Shown: positions 18,210-27,388, counted from the first letter of the stretch. The stretch: DNA of 52,267 bases from CAZMSD01 sp964568855 (GCA_964568855.1 CAZMSD010000027.1:1-52267), one strand, 5' to 3'. A program made the numbers and translations. The notes: a model not told the origin generated them from the sequence alone.

Positions 18210-20232
18210 ATTCCCCGCTTTCCAGAACACAGAAGTAGACGCCCGAGCCGAGTCCCGCCGGTTCCCAGACCAGGTCGTGCCGCCCGGCCGGGAAGCGGCC
18301 CTCAGCCATCAGCGCCACTTCCTGCCCGAGGATGTTGAGCACCCGGATCCGCAACTCGGCCGGACGGGGCAACTCGAAGGAGATGGTCGTCGCCGGGTTG
18401 AAGGGATTGGGAACGTTCTGCTCAAGCGCCCAACCGACGGGAAGGTCGTCCAGCTCGCCCGGAGGAAGGTCCACCTGTTCCTCCGGCCTGGTGGTCAGGC
18501 TCCAGGGCTCGGACCATTCGCTGTTCCCCGGCGGGCCCAGGCAATTGATCCGCCAGTGATACTCGGTCTCGGGCTCAAGCAGCTCCGTGATCAGGTAGTT
18601 GGCCGATAGGCCGGTCTCGTGTATCACGGGCGAGACGAAATCATCGTCCTCGTCCACCTGCAGGCCGTAGCTCTCCGCGCCGGGGACGAAGTTCCAGACG
18701 AAGACGGCCGGCGCGTAGTTGGCGTCGTCGGTTCCGTCCAGCGGGGAAATCTGGTTCGGCGGCGGTATGTAGGGCCCGTACTCGGTGGTGAAGCTGTGCG
18801 GCGCCGACCAGGGACCGTCGCCGTAGTCGCCGCTGGAGCGGACGCGCCAGTGGTACAACTTGTAATACTCGAGTTCCTGCGACGCATAACCGGTCACCTG
18901 CAGGCCCTCGAGCGAAACCTCCGGCGAGCTGAAGCTGGAATTGTCGTCCACCTGGAGCGCGTAGGAATCGGCGCCGTCCTCCTCCGCCCAATCGAAGACG
19001 ACCGGGTATGCGTGAACGTCCCCGGCGCCGTCGGCCGGGGCGAGCAGCACCGGCGGATGGTGCCAGAACATGGGCTCGAGCCCTATGATGGCGGCCTGAT
19101 CATCGCTGAAATCGTAGCCGCCGGGTTCGAGCGCGGTAAGCAGGAACCAGCCGTTGTATGAACCGCCCCAGCCCCAGTTGAAATGGAAGTAGTCGTCCTC
19201 GTCGTAGCCGTCCAGGTTGAAGGCGTGTCCGCCCGAACCGAATCCGCGATAGACCATCGGCCGTCCCTGGTCCAGTTCCGTCCGCAGCAGGTTGCGCCAG
19301 GAATTCCAGGAGTAACCGGCTTTTTCCACGAACTCCGCCTGCGGGTGATAGTCGAAGTAATCCTCCATCGCGTTCAGCGCGCAGTGCGGCCCCCAGCCCA
19401 CCCAGGCGCCCGAGCCCTCTGGCGAGTACTCCATCTCCACCGCCACGCCGCAGTGATACATCAGCTGGGCCACTTCGGGGCTGCTCTCGTTTTCGGGCAT
19501 CGAAGCCCAGTCGTAGGCGGTGCTCCCGAAATCCGCGGACAGCCAGCCGTACTCGTAGTGGTAATAGCTGTGAGAGCCGACGCCCTGCAGGGGCTGGTTC
19601 CAGTACTTCATCACCTGGGCCATCGAGACCGCGACGCATCCCGCCCAGACGTGACCTCCGGGCCCTGCGGCATCAGCCGGGCAATCGGCGTTGTAGGGCC
19701 AGCCCTGGTTCCATTCCATGCTGAGCAGCGGAGCAACGACGACCTCGCGACTCCCCTGCTCGAAGTCTCCGCGAAGGGCCCGCTCCCACCGCTGCAGTAC
19801 CGAGGTTTCCTGCTGGTCGGTCGCTCCGGCCTGCTCCATCTGAAGTATGCACGCCGACAGATGAGCTTCAAACGCAGGGTGTATCACGGCCCGGTCCATC
19901 GCCCCGCGGTGGGAATAGCCCAGGACCGGCGGCAGCAGATCGTCGCCGGGAACGATGACGAAACCGCCCTCTGCAAAAGTGAAGATGTACAGGCGACCGG
20001 CTTCCATCGCGAAGTGCCGCGTCTCCAGGAGCGTGGCGCTTCCCGGATGTTCCACAGGGCGGGAATGCAGGTACCAGTCCAGGGCCACCTGCCGTGCGGT
20101 TTTCTCGACCACGGGATCCGCCCAGACCGTCCGGGACAACAGAATCGGCAACAGCAAGAAAACCCAGCCCCGGACACTTCGCTTCTCTTTGAGAACCGTC
20201 GCAGTTGAAGAGTCGACCATGGCACTTCTCAT
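18175..20232 (-). CDS. Secreted C10-family (streptopain-like) cysteine peptidase with PNPFNP sorting domain
   Basis: 685 residues. A signal segment (about 20-38) precedes a SpeB-type inhibitory propeptide (about 39-165) and a C10 catalytic domain (about 166-390). Catalytic Cys199 is in GHVWAGCVAVSMAQVMKYW and His336 in GSGGHAFNLDGYD, followed by the usual FNWGWGG. Two FN3-like domains (about 395-590) follow. The C-terminal 85 residues are a FlgD-like sorting domain beginning VPNPFNPATTI and ending MKMTLLR. Such enzymes are secreted as zymogens and self-activate. An ATG at 20220 preceded by GAGAAG is an alternative start. Probably surface-exported by a type IX-like route, as inferred from the tail. 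Confidence 0.9.
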   Translation of the reverse strand: MRSAMVDSSTATVLKEKRSVRGWVFLLLPILLSRTVWADPVVEKTARQVALDWYLHSRPVEHPGSATLLETRHFAMEAGRLYIFTFAEGGFVIVPGDDLLPPVLGYSHRGAMDRAVIHPAFEAHLSACILQMEQAGATDQQETSVLQRWERALRGDFEQGSREVVVAPLLSMEWNQGWPYNADCPADAAGPGGHVWAGCVAVSMAQVMKYWNQPLQGVGSHSYYHYEYGWLSADFGSTAYDWASMPENESSPEVAQLMYHCGVAVEMEYSPEGSGAWVGWGPHCALNAMEDYFDYHPQAEFVEKAGYSWNSWRNLLRTELDQGRPMVYRGFGSGGHAFNLDGYDEDDYFHFNWGWGGSYNGWFLLTALEPGGYDFSDDQAAIIGLEPMFWHHPPVLLAPADGAGDVHAYPVVFDWAEEDGADSYALQVDDNSSFSSPEVSLEGLQVTGYASQELEYYKLYHWRVRSSGDYGDGPWSAPHSFTTEYGPYIPPPNQISPLDGTDDANYAPAVFVWNFVPGAESYGLQVDEDDDFVSPVIHETGLSANYLITELLEPETEYHWRINCLGPPGNSEWSEPWSLTTRPEEQVDLPPGELDDLPVGWALEQNVPNPFNPATTISFELPRPAELRIRVLNILGQEVALMAEGRFPAGRHDLVWEPAGLGSGVYFCVLESGEFNRVMKMTLLR

Positions 20233-20480
20233 TCTATTTCCACCAGTGTTTTCAGGTCCCCGGAGAATCGGTCCAGGAATCAGGCAGGCTGTAAGGTTTT
20301 CTTGCCGGGAGCGATATCCCAGTCTGCCTGAAGATCCGGATTTTCTCGGATGCCCTTGTTATTACACGAGTTCCGAATTTCCTCGGATTTCGGTACCAGC
20401 ATTAGGGTGTCCAGGGGATACTGTGCAAGGCCTGTGCCAGAAGGAAGCGGCGATTCCGACAGCGGTCCAAGTGCCGCTGC

Positions 20481-20873
20481 TCAGGATCGGGCAGACGTAT
20501 CGCCGGCGTTGCATTCGGCGCAGATTCCGTAGAAGGTCAGTTCGTGGAATTCCTGGGTGAAGCCCGATGGAACCAGGGTGTTGACCTCGGGACGGCAGCC
20601 GTCGATTTCAAGGACTTTCCCGCAGCGGAAGCAGAAGAAATGATGGTGATGCCCTTTCCCGGCCAGCTCATAGCGCGGAGCCTCTCCGGGAATCCGAACC
20701 TCGCGCAGCCATCCTTCCTCGAGCAGGATTCTCAGGTTCCTGTAGACTGTCGCCAACCCCAGCTTGGGGACTTCCTGCTGTGCGGTCACCAGGATTTCCA
20801 GCGGACTCAATGGCCTGCCGACGGTCAAGAGTACCTGTCGGATAGCGCGCCGTTGACGGGTGTCACGCTTCAT
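20481..20873 (-). CDS. Fur-family transcriptional regulator (Fur/PerR type)
   Basis: 130 residues from the ATG at 20873 (GGAAG upstream); the frame is open further upstream but the extension looks non-coding. The winged helix runs over about 1-80 (ATVYRNLRILLEEGWLREV is the recognition region). The dimerisation domain has the HHHHFFCFRCGK metal site and a second CAEC pair, giving the four Cys of the structural zinc site. Regulatory ligands suit Fur or PerR equally. An AT-rich inverted repeat upstream (20919-20938) may be its own operator. It lies alone between the C10 peptidase and a small gene. Confidence 0.85.
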   Translation of the reverse strand: MKRDTRQRRAIRQVLLTVGRPLSPLEILVTAQQEVPKLGLATVYRNLRILLEEGWLREVRIPGEAPRYELAGKGHHHHFFCFRCGKVLEIDGCRPEVNTLVPSGFTQEFHELTFYGICAECNAGDTSARS

Positions 20874-20918
20874 TGATCTGCTTCCCATGTTGACAGCATC
20901 GGTCCTGGGGCGTACATT

Positions 20919-20938
20919 GATATTTAAATCGCAATATC
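20919..20938. promoter_or_regulatory. Candidate Fur/PerR box upstream of the Fur-family gene
   Basis: GATATT-N8-AATATC is a perfect 6-bp inverted repeat in an unusually AT-rich patch 46-65 bp before the regulator's start. Fur-family operators are AT-rich dyads of about this size, and autoregulation is common. Support is position and composition only. Confidence 0.35.
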
Positions 20939-21001
20939 GTTTAAGGATACAGAACCAGACGACGAGAACCCGTTTCACACCTCCCTGGTGCCCCGGTATG
21001 T

Positions 21002-21193
21002 TTACGGACTATCGGGGCCCTCTTTTTCGGGCCGGCGCTTCAATGGTCCTGACTTCGCGTCCGAATGGTGGAGGGCCTCCTGCGTGTCCAAACGGCCTTC
21101 GTTGCTGTTGTCGATCGGGTCGACCCAGATGAGCCGGGTTTCTCCGCTGAACAATAGACGCAGGATACGCACAGTCCACTCCAGTACTGCCAC
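21002..21193 (-). CDS. Small hypothetical protein (63 residues)
   Basis: GTG start at 21193 with GGGAG 8 nt upstream. The protein has a short hydrophobic start (MAVLEWTVRILRLLFSG), then GETRLIWVDPIDNSNEGR and a charged, proline-containing tail. Composition is protein-like, unlike the overlapping frames. It lies 159 nt downstream of the transglutaminase-like gene on the same strand and could be the last gene of that unit. I recognise no family. The rest of the 20979-21352 stretch shows nothing else. Confidence 0.45.
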   Translation of the reverse strand: MAVLEWTVRILRLLFSGETRLIWVDPIDNSNEGRLDTQEALHHSDAKSGPLKRRPEKEGPDSP

Positions 21194-21352
21194 TCGATTC
21201 TCCCTCGATGTGCTGCGTGTGAAGACGGGCCGGTGGAGGTCAATCCGCGATTTCTCAGGTTCTCCACCGAATCACAATGCTATCGCTGAATATGATAAAA
21301 TCTGAACAGGGCTGCTCGCGGCGCTGCTCCAGGGCTCACGACGACCCGGCGG

Positions 21353-22984
21353 CTACCACCAGATCTGCCGGTCGCCCTCGAGAGTGAAGATGCGTTCCTC
21401 GCGACGGGATTCCGCCTGGACGAGCCAGTACAGCCGGTCGACCGGCACCTCGTCGAAACGCAGCGGCTCTCCACCGGCTCGCCGGGATCCCAGCGAGACC
21501 CATTCCCCGTCCCAGAAGAACAGCTCGTACTCGGCGCCCGTTTCCAGGAAGTCTATTTCCATTCCTTCGGTGGCTTGTTCGACGGTCACGCGCGTCGTTG
21601 ATATCAATGCCGCGCTCCGGGCAAGTCCCTGATCCCCGTCCAGGCAGCGAAGGCTTCCCTCCGGACCCAGAATGAAGGGCTGCCCGGCGGGCGTCAGCTC
21701 GTCCTCGACGTAGTACATCGGTAAATAGGCCAGGTTGAGGCCCATGTCCGAGAAAGTCGCTTCCGTACCCGTGATCTCGGCCCAGTGGATCGCCTTCCAC
21801 GAGCCGGAGTTGAATACACAGAGATAGGCGAAGCGCTGGCCCTCCGGTACCGGTTCGGTGAGACTCAGTGTCACATCGGCCACATCAGTGTAAGACGCGG
21901 TGACGTCCCTGTAATACCGCCCGCGCAGCCAGCGCGGCGCGGACTCGGATTCGGTCAGCCGGGCGGCCAGGTTGTCCTGCTGGCGTGAGAAAGTCTTCCG
22001 GTAGGCCTTGGCCATCCGGTGACGCAGGCTGTATTCGCGTGGATTCGCCTCGCATCCCATGAACGGTATCACACGACCGTCCCGCTCGAGCACGGCGTTC
22101 CAGGCGTGGTTGTTGCCCGTGTCGGCCCAGTGGGGGGTGTAGTCGCTCGTCACCGCCACCCCGTTGGCCCGCAGGGCGTAGATGGCCAGGTTGGTCATGT
22201 CCTCGCAGCGTCCCATGCCGCACTCGAGCATCTCCGTAAGACCCAGGTCCGTGGGATGCAGGTAGTACAGGGGATCGAAGCTGAACCAGCTCTTCAATTC
22301 CTGGTTGATGAGGTGCGCCACCTGGACCGGATCGTCCTCGTCCCCGATCTCTGAGCGCGTCTCGCGATAGCGCTCCAGGAATTCGCCGCGCCAGCGCTCC
22401 ACCGGTTCGTTGCTGCCGCGGTAGGGCAGAACGTAGTTGCAGAAATCGTCGAAGCTCATGTGGGCGGCCCAGGGGAACTGCCAGGCCCGGAACGCGAGTT
22501 CGACGTTTTCGATCAGGTACTCGGCGTCGACGGTTCGGATATCTTCGATCCACGCCTTGCGCCCGAAGTTGAGGGTCCCATGCGCCGCCTCGAGCGAGTC
22601 CAGCGCCGCGACGGCCTCGTCATAGCTCGAGTAGCGCTCAGCCGCGAAATCGATCTCTACCTTGGCGGAATCGTAGAGCGCCGCCCGCGTAAAACCGTGG
22701 TCCTCCATGTTCTCGATCAGGAAATAGAGCGCCCTGAGCTTCAGGCTGTCCTCCAGCCGGCTGAAATGGCGGATCGCCCGCACCAGCTCGCCCCTGTTGT
22801 CCCGCGCGGACTTCAAGGCCTTGCGGACGTCCGCAGGGGCCTGGATCGTGGCGCAGGACAGGTCGAGCAGCAGAACGGCGGCCGCGCAAAGGAGGCAAAG
22901 CACCATGCTTCCGCCCCGACCATGCCTGCCGGCGTCCGCGTGTTCCGGCGAGACGGCCCCGCGGATTCCTTTCGCGCCGTTCAT
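21353..22984 (-). CDS. Secreted or lipid-anchored transglutaminase-like protein
   Basis: 543 residues from the ATG at 22984 with GGAGG close upstream. A hydrophobic segment ending in LDLSC (Cys44) could be a signal peptide or an imperfect lipobox. Residues about 225-310 form a transglutaminase-like fold with Cys260 (ECGMGRCEDMTNLAIYALR) and His293 (NNHAWNAV); the acid member is probably in the following strand. The C-terminal 200 residues are beta-rich and resemble sensor/Ig modules. Proteins of this group hydrolyse or crosslink amide bonds, but the substrate is unknown. The gene follows the DTW-domain gene by 27 nt on the same strand. Confidence 0.8.
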   Translation of the reverse strand: MNGAKGIRGAVSPEHADAGRHGRGGSMVLCLLCAAAVLLLDLSCATIQAPADVRKALKSARDNRGELVRAIRHFSRLEDSLKLRALYFLIENMEDHGFTRAALYDSAKVEIDFAAERYSSYDEAVAALDSLEAAHGTLNFGRKAWIEDIRTVDAEYLIENVELAFRAWQFPWAAHMSFDDFCNYVLPYRGSNEPVERWRGEFLERYRETRSEIGDEDDPVQVAHLINQELKSWFSFDPLYYLHPTDLGLTEMLECGMGRCEDMTNLAIYALRANGVAVTSDYTPHWADTGNNHAWNAVLERDGRVIPFMGCEANPREYSLRHRMAKAYRKTFSRQQDNLAARLTESESAPRWLRGRYYRDVTASYTDVADVTLSLTEPVPEGQRFAYLCVFNSGSWKAIHWAEITGTEATFSDMGLNLAYLPMYYVEDELTPAGQPFILGPEGSLRCLDGDQGLARSAALISTTRVTVEQATEGMEIDFLETGAEYELFFWDGEWVSLGSRRAGGEPLRFDEVPVDRLYWLVQAESRREERIFTLEGDRQIWW

Positions 22985-23011
22985 CGCGCCTCCTCTCCGT
23001 TGTGTCACGAC

Positions 23012-23695
23012 TCAGGGCCTGACCAGGTTTGGCGGCAGGCCGCCCCGAACGCGGTTCGCCTCGAGCCTTCCCCGAGCCCAGAGAATCCTGTCCACCGCGA
23101 CGTGGAACAGGACTTCGAGTTGCCGTCCGATCCCCTCGTCCTCGATGATCCCCAGCGCACGCGCGACGGCCTCCAGGGTGGCCAGCTTGTCCCTGCGCGG
23201 CTGCCTGCGCAGGGCGTAGGTCGATCCGCCGGTGTAGGGTATGCGCACCTGCTCGACCCGCCGCAGCGCGGGAACACGGTAGGACACTTTGCGGGCGTGG
23301 TTCCAGCTTCCGTCAGGAACCACGAGTGTCACGGGCCGCGGGTCGCGTTCGAGCAGGTCCGGACCCAGGTCCTCCGCCTCCTCCCCGGGAAACAGGAGCA
23401 GCGTCCGGCGATCCCCGCTCACCAGGCCGCCGGTCTCCAGCGGGCGTCCGGGTCTTCCGCGCAGGCGGATCTCACCGCTCTCGAGGGCCACGGGAACCAG
23501 CCGTCCGGTGTTGCTCTGCCGCATGGCTTCCGCGTGATGCATGATCACGATCACGCGAGTACTCGTCGACAGGCGGGGGATCACGTCGCAGACGCAAAGA
23601 TCCACGTACATCCTGCAGCGAATGCAGAAGTACTTCGTGTCCAGGCGCTTGACCCGGCCGTCCGCCGCACCCGCCGTATCGTCAAGTCTCGCCAA
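23012..23695 (-). CDS. tapT: DTW-domain tRNA-uridine aminocarboxypropyltransferase
   Basis: 227 residues from a TTG start with GGAAG upstream. An N-terminal Cys cluster (CIRCRMYVDLCVC, about 24-36) probably binds zinc. The DTW-family core includes the PDGSWNHARK motif (the D-G-[ST]-W signature) and a conserved RIPYTGGSTYALRRQP segment. DTW enzymes such as E. coli TapT (YfiP) add the 3-amino-3-carboxypropyl group from SAM to uridine 47 of tRNA. The symbol is given by family, not by proven orthology. It sits between dCMP deaminase and the transglutaminase-like gene with short gaps, suggesting one transcript. Confidence 0.85.
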   Translation of the reverse strand: MARLDDTAGAADGRVKRLDTKYFCIRCRMYVDLCVCDVIPRLSTSTRVIVIMHHAEAMRQSNTGRLVPVALESGEIRLRGRPGRPLETGGLVSGDRRTLLLFPGEEAEDLGPDLLERDPRPVTLVVPDGSWNHARKVSYRVPALRRVEQVRIPYTGGSTYALRRQPRRDKLATLEAVARALGIIEDEGIGRQLEVLFHVAVDRILWARGRLEANRVRGGLPPNLVRP

Positions 23696-23714
23696 TCCCG
23701 CTTCCGTTCAGCCT

Positions 23715-24197
23715 TCAATAAGCAGCGATTCGATCTTCGCGCACTTCGAGTTCCACGCCCGCCCGGCGGAACAGCTCCCGGCTCTCGCCGGCCGCGTGAT
23801 ACCGCCGCTCGGCGACCACCCTGCGGATACCCACGCTGATGATCATCATCGCGCAGACGCGGCAGGGCTCCATCGAACAGTACAGGGTCCCGCCTGCGAG
23901 CGAAACTCCGTGTCGCGCCGCCTGGCAGATGGCGTTCTGTTCCGCGTGGATCGTTCGCGTACAATGCTGGCTGCTGCGCCCGTCCTCGTCGGTGACGCTC
24001 TTCATCAGGTGCCCCGCGTCGTCGCAGTGGGGCAGCCCGGGGGGCGAACCGACGTAGCCCGTGCAGACGATCCGCTTGTCCCTGACGATGATGCAGCCGC
24101 TCTTTCCTCGATCGCAGGTGGCGCGCTTGGCCACCTCGCGCATCAAGCCCAGGAAGTAATCGTCCCAGCTTGGACGTGCGCCCGTTGTTTCCGTCAT
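23715..24197 (-). CDS. Deoxycytidylate (dCMP) deaminase
   Basis: 160 residues from the ATG at 24197 with GGGAGGA upstream. Zinc-dependent cytidine/dCMP deaminase fold with TIHAEQNAI (His84, catalytic Glu86) and EPCRVCAMMI (Cys112, Cys115) forming the zinc site. The N-terminal half has KSGCIIVRDKRIVCTGYVG and a His/Cys-rich insert (PHCDDAGH ... SSQHC) typical of ComE-type dCMP deaminases. It makes dUMP for thymidylate synthesis. It is the first gene of a minus-strand run with the DTW and transglutaminase-like genes. Confidence 0.92.
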   Translation of the reverse strand: MTETTGARPSWDDYFLGLMREVAKRATCDRGKSGCIIVRDKRIVCTGYVGSPPGLPHCDDAGHLMKSVTDEDGRSSQHCTRTIHAEQNAICQAARHGVSLAGGTLYCSMEPCRVCAMMIISVGIRRVVAERRYHAAGESRELFRRAGVELEVREDRIAAY

Positions 24198-24367
24198 CAA
24201 TCCTCCCGTGCAGCTCGGACGGCGGCATGGGGCCCTGCGCAACCCGGCCGGTCAAGAACTGGTGGACCTGTCGCTCTTGCAGTGGGATGGGCAATGTAAC
24301 GATCGGAGCTTCTGTTCCGGAATCGACGGACGGCCTTGCCGGCGGGCTTCCGGGGGTATAAACAAGA

Positions 24368-24393
24368 GAGGCCGTCCCGGGTGGAACAGCCTC
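24368..24393. terminator. Possible terminator or hairpin between dCMP deaminase and CDF genes
   Basis: GAGGC pairs with GCCTC with an inner GTTCC/GGGAC helix. On the minus strand it is followed by TCTTGTTTAT. The 583-bp gap 24198-24780 has no credible gene; apart from this hairpin and the palindrome at 24672 I see nothing in it. Confidence 0.35.
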
Positions 24394-24671
24394 ATTTGGT
24401 CAAGACAGAGCTCAGCCGCCTAACTGGCTCCTGGCGGCGTCCGCTCATCTCCTGGAGATCTCGCGGCACGCCCCCGAATCTCAGGGGATGGATACCCGTC
24501 GCTCACATCATGTCTGGATACGATTCTGCTAACTCCATAAAGCTAGTGCAGATACTATGCCAGTTCCTAGGGGCCTGTTTCTACTCCACTTCAAATTTCA
24601 AGGGGACGTGGATTGTGCCCGGCTTGTTCAGGATCGGGCGCCGGTCGGGCGATGTGGCTTCCGTGTATCGG

Positions 24672-24688
24672 TCCACCGGACCGGTGGA
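24672..24688. promoter_or_regulatory. 17-bp palindrome upstream of the CDF transporter gene
   Basis: TCCACCGG-A-CCGGTGGA is a perfect 8-bp inverted repeat about 93 bp before the GTG of the cation transporter. A metal-responsive repressor site is possible, but no regulator gene is adjacent and the site is not a known consensus to me. Confidence 0.3.
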
Positions 24689-24780
24689 GCGTCGACCCCG
24701 GGCTGCCGCTGCCGGTCCCGCGTAAAACCTGAATTCCCGCCACAGGCGCTATCTTTGGAACGCATAGTCGAAAGTCGCTC

Positions 24781-25968
24781 GTGGTTTTTTTTCACAACAT
24801 CAACCGCCGGATCATCGGCAGGCTGCAGGCGCGCTGGGCCGAACTCCCTCGGGACGTGCAGCGCGAACGCCTGGGCGTGGTGGAGGGAAGACTTTCGATC
24901 CTGCTCAACTTCGTCCTCTTCGTCCTCAAGTTGATCGCGGGGATATTTACCGGCAGCCTGGCGGTAATCAGCGACGCCTTCCATTCCATTTCTGATTGTC
25001 TCACGAGCCTGGTGGTGATCGTCGGATTCCGGTTCAGCCACCGCGACGCGGACAGGAAGCACCCTTTCGGTCACGGGCGGGTGGAACACATCAGCACCCT
25101 GATCATCGCCATCCTGCTGATCATCGCCGGGCTGGAGCTGGCCCGGGCCAATTTCCTGCGCCTCCTTGAGCCGCAGGTACTGGAAATCGGCAACTGGGTC
25201 CTGGGCGTGCTGATCCTGACCATCCTGGTCAAGGAAGGCCTGAGTGACCTGTCGCAGCAACTGGGCGAGGTCATCGACTCGGATGCCCTGCGCGCCGACG
25301 CCCGGCATCACCGGCTGGACGAACTTTCCACCGGCCTGGTGGTGGCTGCGCTGGCGCTGCAGCGCTTCGGCCTGCCGGCCATGGACGCGGCGGTCGGCCT
25401 GCTGGTGGCTCTCCTCGTTTCCTGGTCCGGCGTGAGTATCGCCCGTAACACGGTGGATCGCCTGCTCGGAAAAGCGCCGGAGCCAGAGCTGCTCAACAGC
25501 ATCATGGAGGCCGTGCAGAGCGTAAAGGACGTGATCGACGTGCACGGTATCATCGTGCATGATTATGGAATGAACCGCTATGTGTCGCTGCACGTGGAAG
25601 TGGACCAGGAGTTCTCGCTGACGGAAGGCCACGACATCGCCGAAGAGGTGGAGCGCTCGGTCACCGCCGCCGCCGGGGCCCACGTGACCGTTCACCTGGA
25701 CCCGATCGACACTTCGGACGAGCTCCGCAACTCCATCGCCGCGCAGATCGAGAGCGAGTTCGAGCACCTTTCCGCCGTGCAGTATCACGACCTGCGCCTG
25801 GCCCGCGCCGGCGAAAAGGTGAAGGTCAGTGTCGCACTGGTCTATCCCCCGGGGTTTCCCCAGGATCAGATCGACGCTGAAGGGAAACTCTTCGAGCAAC
25901 GACTGCGTCGGACCTTTCCCCTGATCGGGGAGCTTAACCTGCTCATGCGTCAAAGGCACCACGAGTAG
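24781..25968 (+). CDS. Cation diffusion facilitator (CDF) family metal transporter
   Basis: 395 residues. Six membrane helices lie in about 38-225, with metal-site motifs SDAFHSISD (about 62-70) and DARHHRLDE (about 177-185) in helices 2 and 5. A cytoplasmic C-terminal domain (DVHGIIVHDYGMNRYVSLHV) is followed by a further domain of about 80 residues, so the protein is longer than a minimal 300-residue CDF. It exports divalent cations (Zn, Fe, Mn or Co; specificity not certain) by proton antiport. Start is the first in-frame GTG; no clear Shine-Dalgarno. Next downstream is spmA, 63 nt away. Confidence 0.88.
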   Translation: MVFFHNINRRIIGRLQARWAELPRDVQRERLGVVEGRLSILLNFVLFVLKLIAGIFTGSLAVISDAFHSISDCLTSLVVIVGFRFSHRDADRKHPFGHGRVEHISTLIIAILLIIAGLELARANFLRLLEPQVLEIGNWVLGVLILTILVKEGLSDLSQQLGEVIDSDALRADARHHRLDELSTGLVVAALALQRFGLPAMDAAVGLLVALLVSWSGVSIARNTVDRLLGKAPEPELLNSIMEAVQSVKDVIDVHGIIVHDYGMNRYVSLHVEVDQEFSLTEGHDIAEEVERSVTAAAGAHVTVHLDPIDTSDELRNSIAAQIESEFEHLSAVQYHDLRLARAGEKVKVSVALVYPPGFPQDQIDAEGKLFEQRLRRTFPLIGELNLLMRQRHHE

Positions 25969-26031
25969 CCATGACGCGACATGCTGGAGCTGTCTCGCGG
26001 AGTCTCCTCCGTCACTGAAAGGAAGCTGCCC

Positions 26032-26658
26032 ATGCTGAATTACATCTGGGTCGGCCTGGTAGCCGGCAGCGTAGTGGTGGGTTTCTTCACGGGCCGCCTT
26101 GACGAAGTCACCAGGGCGGCTTTCGACATGGCCGAGACGGCGGTCACGATCTCGCTGGGGCTGATCGGCGTGATGAGTCTCTGGCTCGGCGTGATGCGCG
26201 TGGCTGAAAAAGCCGGTGTCGTCCAGTTCCTGGCCAGGATCCTCGCCCCGGTGTTCAGCCGCCTGTTTCCCGAGATCCCGAAAGGCCACCCGGTGCTCGG
26301 GACGATAATGCTCAACATCAGCGCCAGCTGGCTGGGCCTGGGCAACGCCGCCACCCCCATCGGCCTGAAGGCGATGGAACAACTGCAGGAGTTGAACCGC
26401 AAGAGCGACACGGCCAGCAACAGCCAGGTGACCTTCCTGGCGATCAACACGGCGAGTATCACAATCATACCAACGACGATCATCGCGGTGCGGTCGTCGG
26501 CCGGCAGCGCCGACCCGGCGGAAATCGTGGGCACCACGATCTTCGCCTCGGGCTGCGCCACTGTCGTGGCCATCCTTGTATCACGATTCCTGCAGCGCTT
26601 CTTCCGTCATCGAGACTCGACGGGCGAGGATTCCGCCTCGCAGGGGAGGGAGGCCTGA
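26032..26658 (+). CDS. spmA: SpmA-like nucleoside-recognition-domain membrane protein
   Basis: 208 residues from the ATG at 26032 with AAAGGAAG upstream. Multi-pass protein of the Gate/nucleoside-recognition family, with the conserved ISASWLGLGNAATPIGLKAM segment and a second conserved stretch (FLAINTASITIIPTTIIAV). Named for Bacillus spore maturation protein A but widespread in non-sporulating bacteria, where the transported substrate is unresolved. The next gene, spmB, starts within its stop (TGATG), so the two are translationally coupled. Confidence 0.88.
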   Translation: MLNYIWVGLVAGSVVVGFFTGRLDEVTRAAFDMAETAVTISLGLIGVMSLWLGVMRVAEKAGVVQFLARILAPVFSRLFPEIPKGHPVLGTIMLNISASWLGLGNAATPIGLKAMEQLQELNRKSDTASNSQVTFLAINTASITIIPTTIIAVRSSAGSADPAEIVGTTIFASGCATVVAILVSRFLQRFFRHRDSTGEDSASQGREA

Positions 26659-27203
26659 TGCTCGAGCTGTTGCGTCCCGCCGTCCAGATGGTGTCCCAGG
26701 CCCTGGTGCCCGTTTTCCTGGCGCTGGTCCCCCTGGTGGCCTTTGCGCGCAGGGTCAAGGTCTACGAGGAGTTCGTCGAAGGCGCCAAGGGAGGCTTCGA
26801 CGTGGCCCTGCGGATCATTCCCTACCTGGTGGCGATCCTGGTGGCCATCGGCATGTTCAGGGCCTCCGGGGCCCTGGACTGGTTCGCCTGGCTCGTTTCC
26901 CCGGTGACCGACCTGGTGGGCATGCCGGCGGAAGTCCTGCCGGCGGCCCTGATGCGCCCGCTTTCAGGGTCGGGCACCCTGGGCCTGGTGACCGAGTTGA
27001 TCGATGTCCACGGACCCGATTCCTTCATCGGGCGCCTGGCTTCCACCATGTACGGCTCCACCGAGACCACCTTCTACGTGCTGGCCGTGTACTTCGGCTC
27101 GGTGCGGATCACAAAGAGCCGCCATGCAGTCCCGGCGGGGCTCTGCGCCGACCTGGCGGGCCTGCTGGCGGCGGTCTTCATCTGTCACTTGATGTTTTCC
27201 TGA
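26658..27203 (+). CDS. spmB: SpmB-like nucleoside-recognition-domain membrane protein
   Basis: 181 residues, the usual SpmB length. Multi-pass helices with the conserved ALMRPLSGSGTLGLVTELI segment and the GSTETTFYVLAVYFGSV motif characteristic of the family. It partners SpmA, probably as a complex in the inner membrane. The gene is followed by a strong intrinsic terminator at 27267-27307, which ends the CDF-spmA-spmB unit. Confidence 0.9.
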   Translation: MLELLRPAVQMVSQALVPVFLALVPLVAFARRVKVYEEFVEGAKGGFDVALRIIPYLVAILVAIGMFRASGALDWFAWLVSPVTDLVGMPAEVLPAALMRPLSGSGTLGLVTELIDVHGPDSFIGRLASTMYGSTETTFYVLAVYFGSVRITKSRHAVPAGLCADLAGLLAAVFICHLMFS

Positions 27204-27266
27204 AGCCGCAGCACGGATAGGGCGCAGACCTTCCCGGCACCACATGTTTGGAGTCAAGACAAAGAA

Positions 27267-27307
27267 AACCCCGGCCGGGCCTCTCGGGCTCCACTGCCGG
27301 GGTTTTT
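27267..27307 (+). terminator. Intrinsic terminator after spmB
   Basis: AACCCCGGC pairs perfectly with GCCGGGGTT (9 bp) and is followed by a run of five T (27303-27307). Confidence 0.85.
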
Positions 27308-27388
27308 CGATGTCTCGATATTGGCACGGTGCGGCCGGCGGCCGCAGATCAGCGGCGCAGGGTAGTGCGTCCGCTGCATCTGCGGGAG

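Noticed and set aside
24561..24590. GGGGCCTGTTTCTACTC resembling the end of the 13.8-kb element
   Set aside because: No matching opposite end nearby, and only approximate identity; could be chance.
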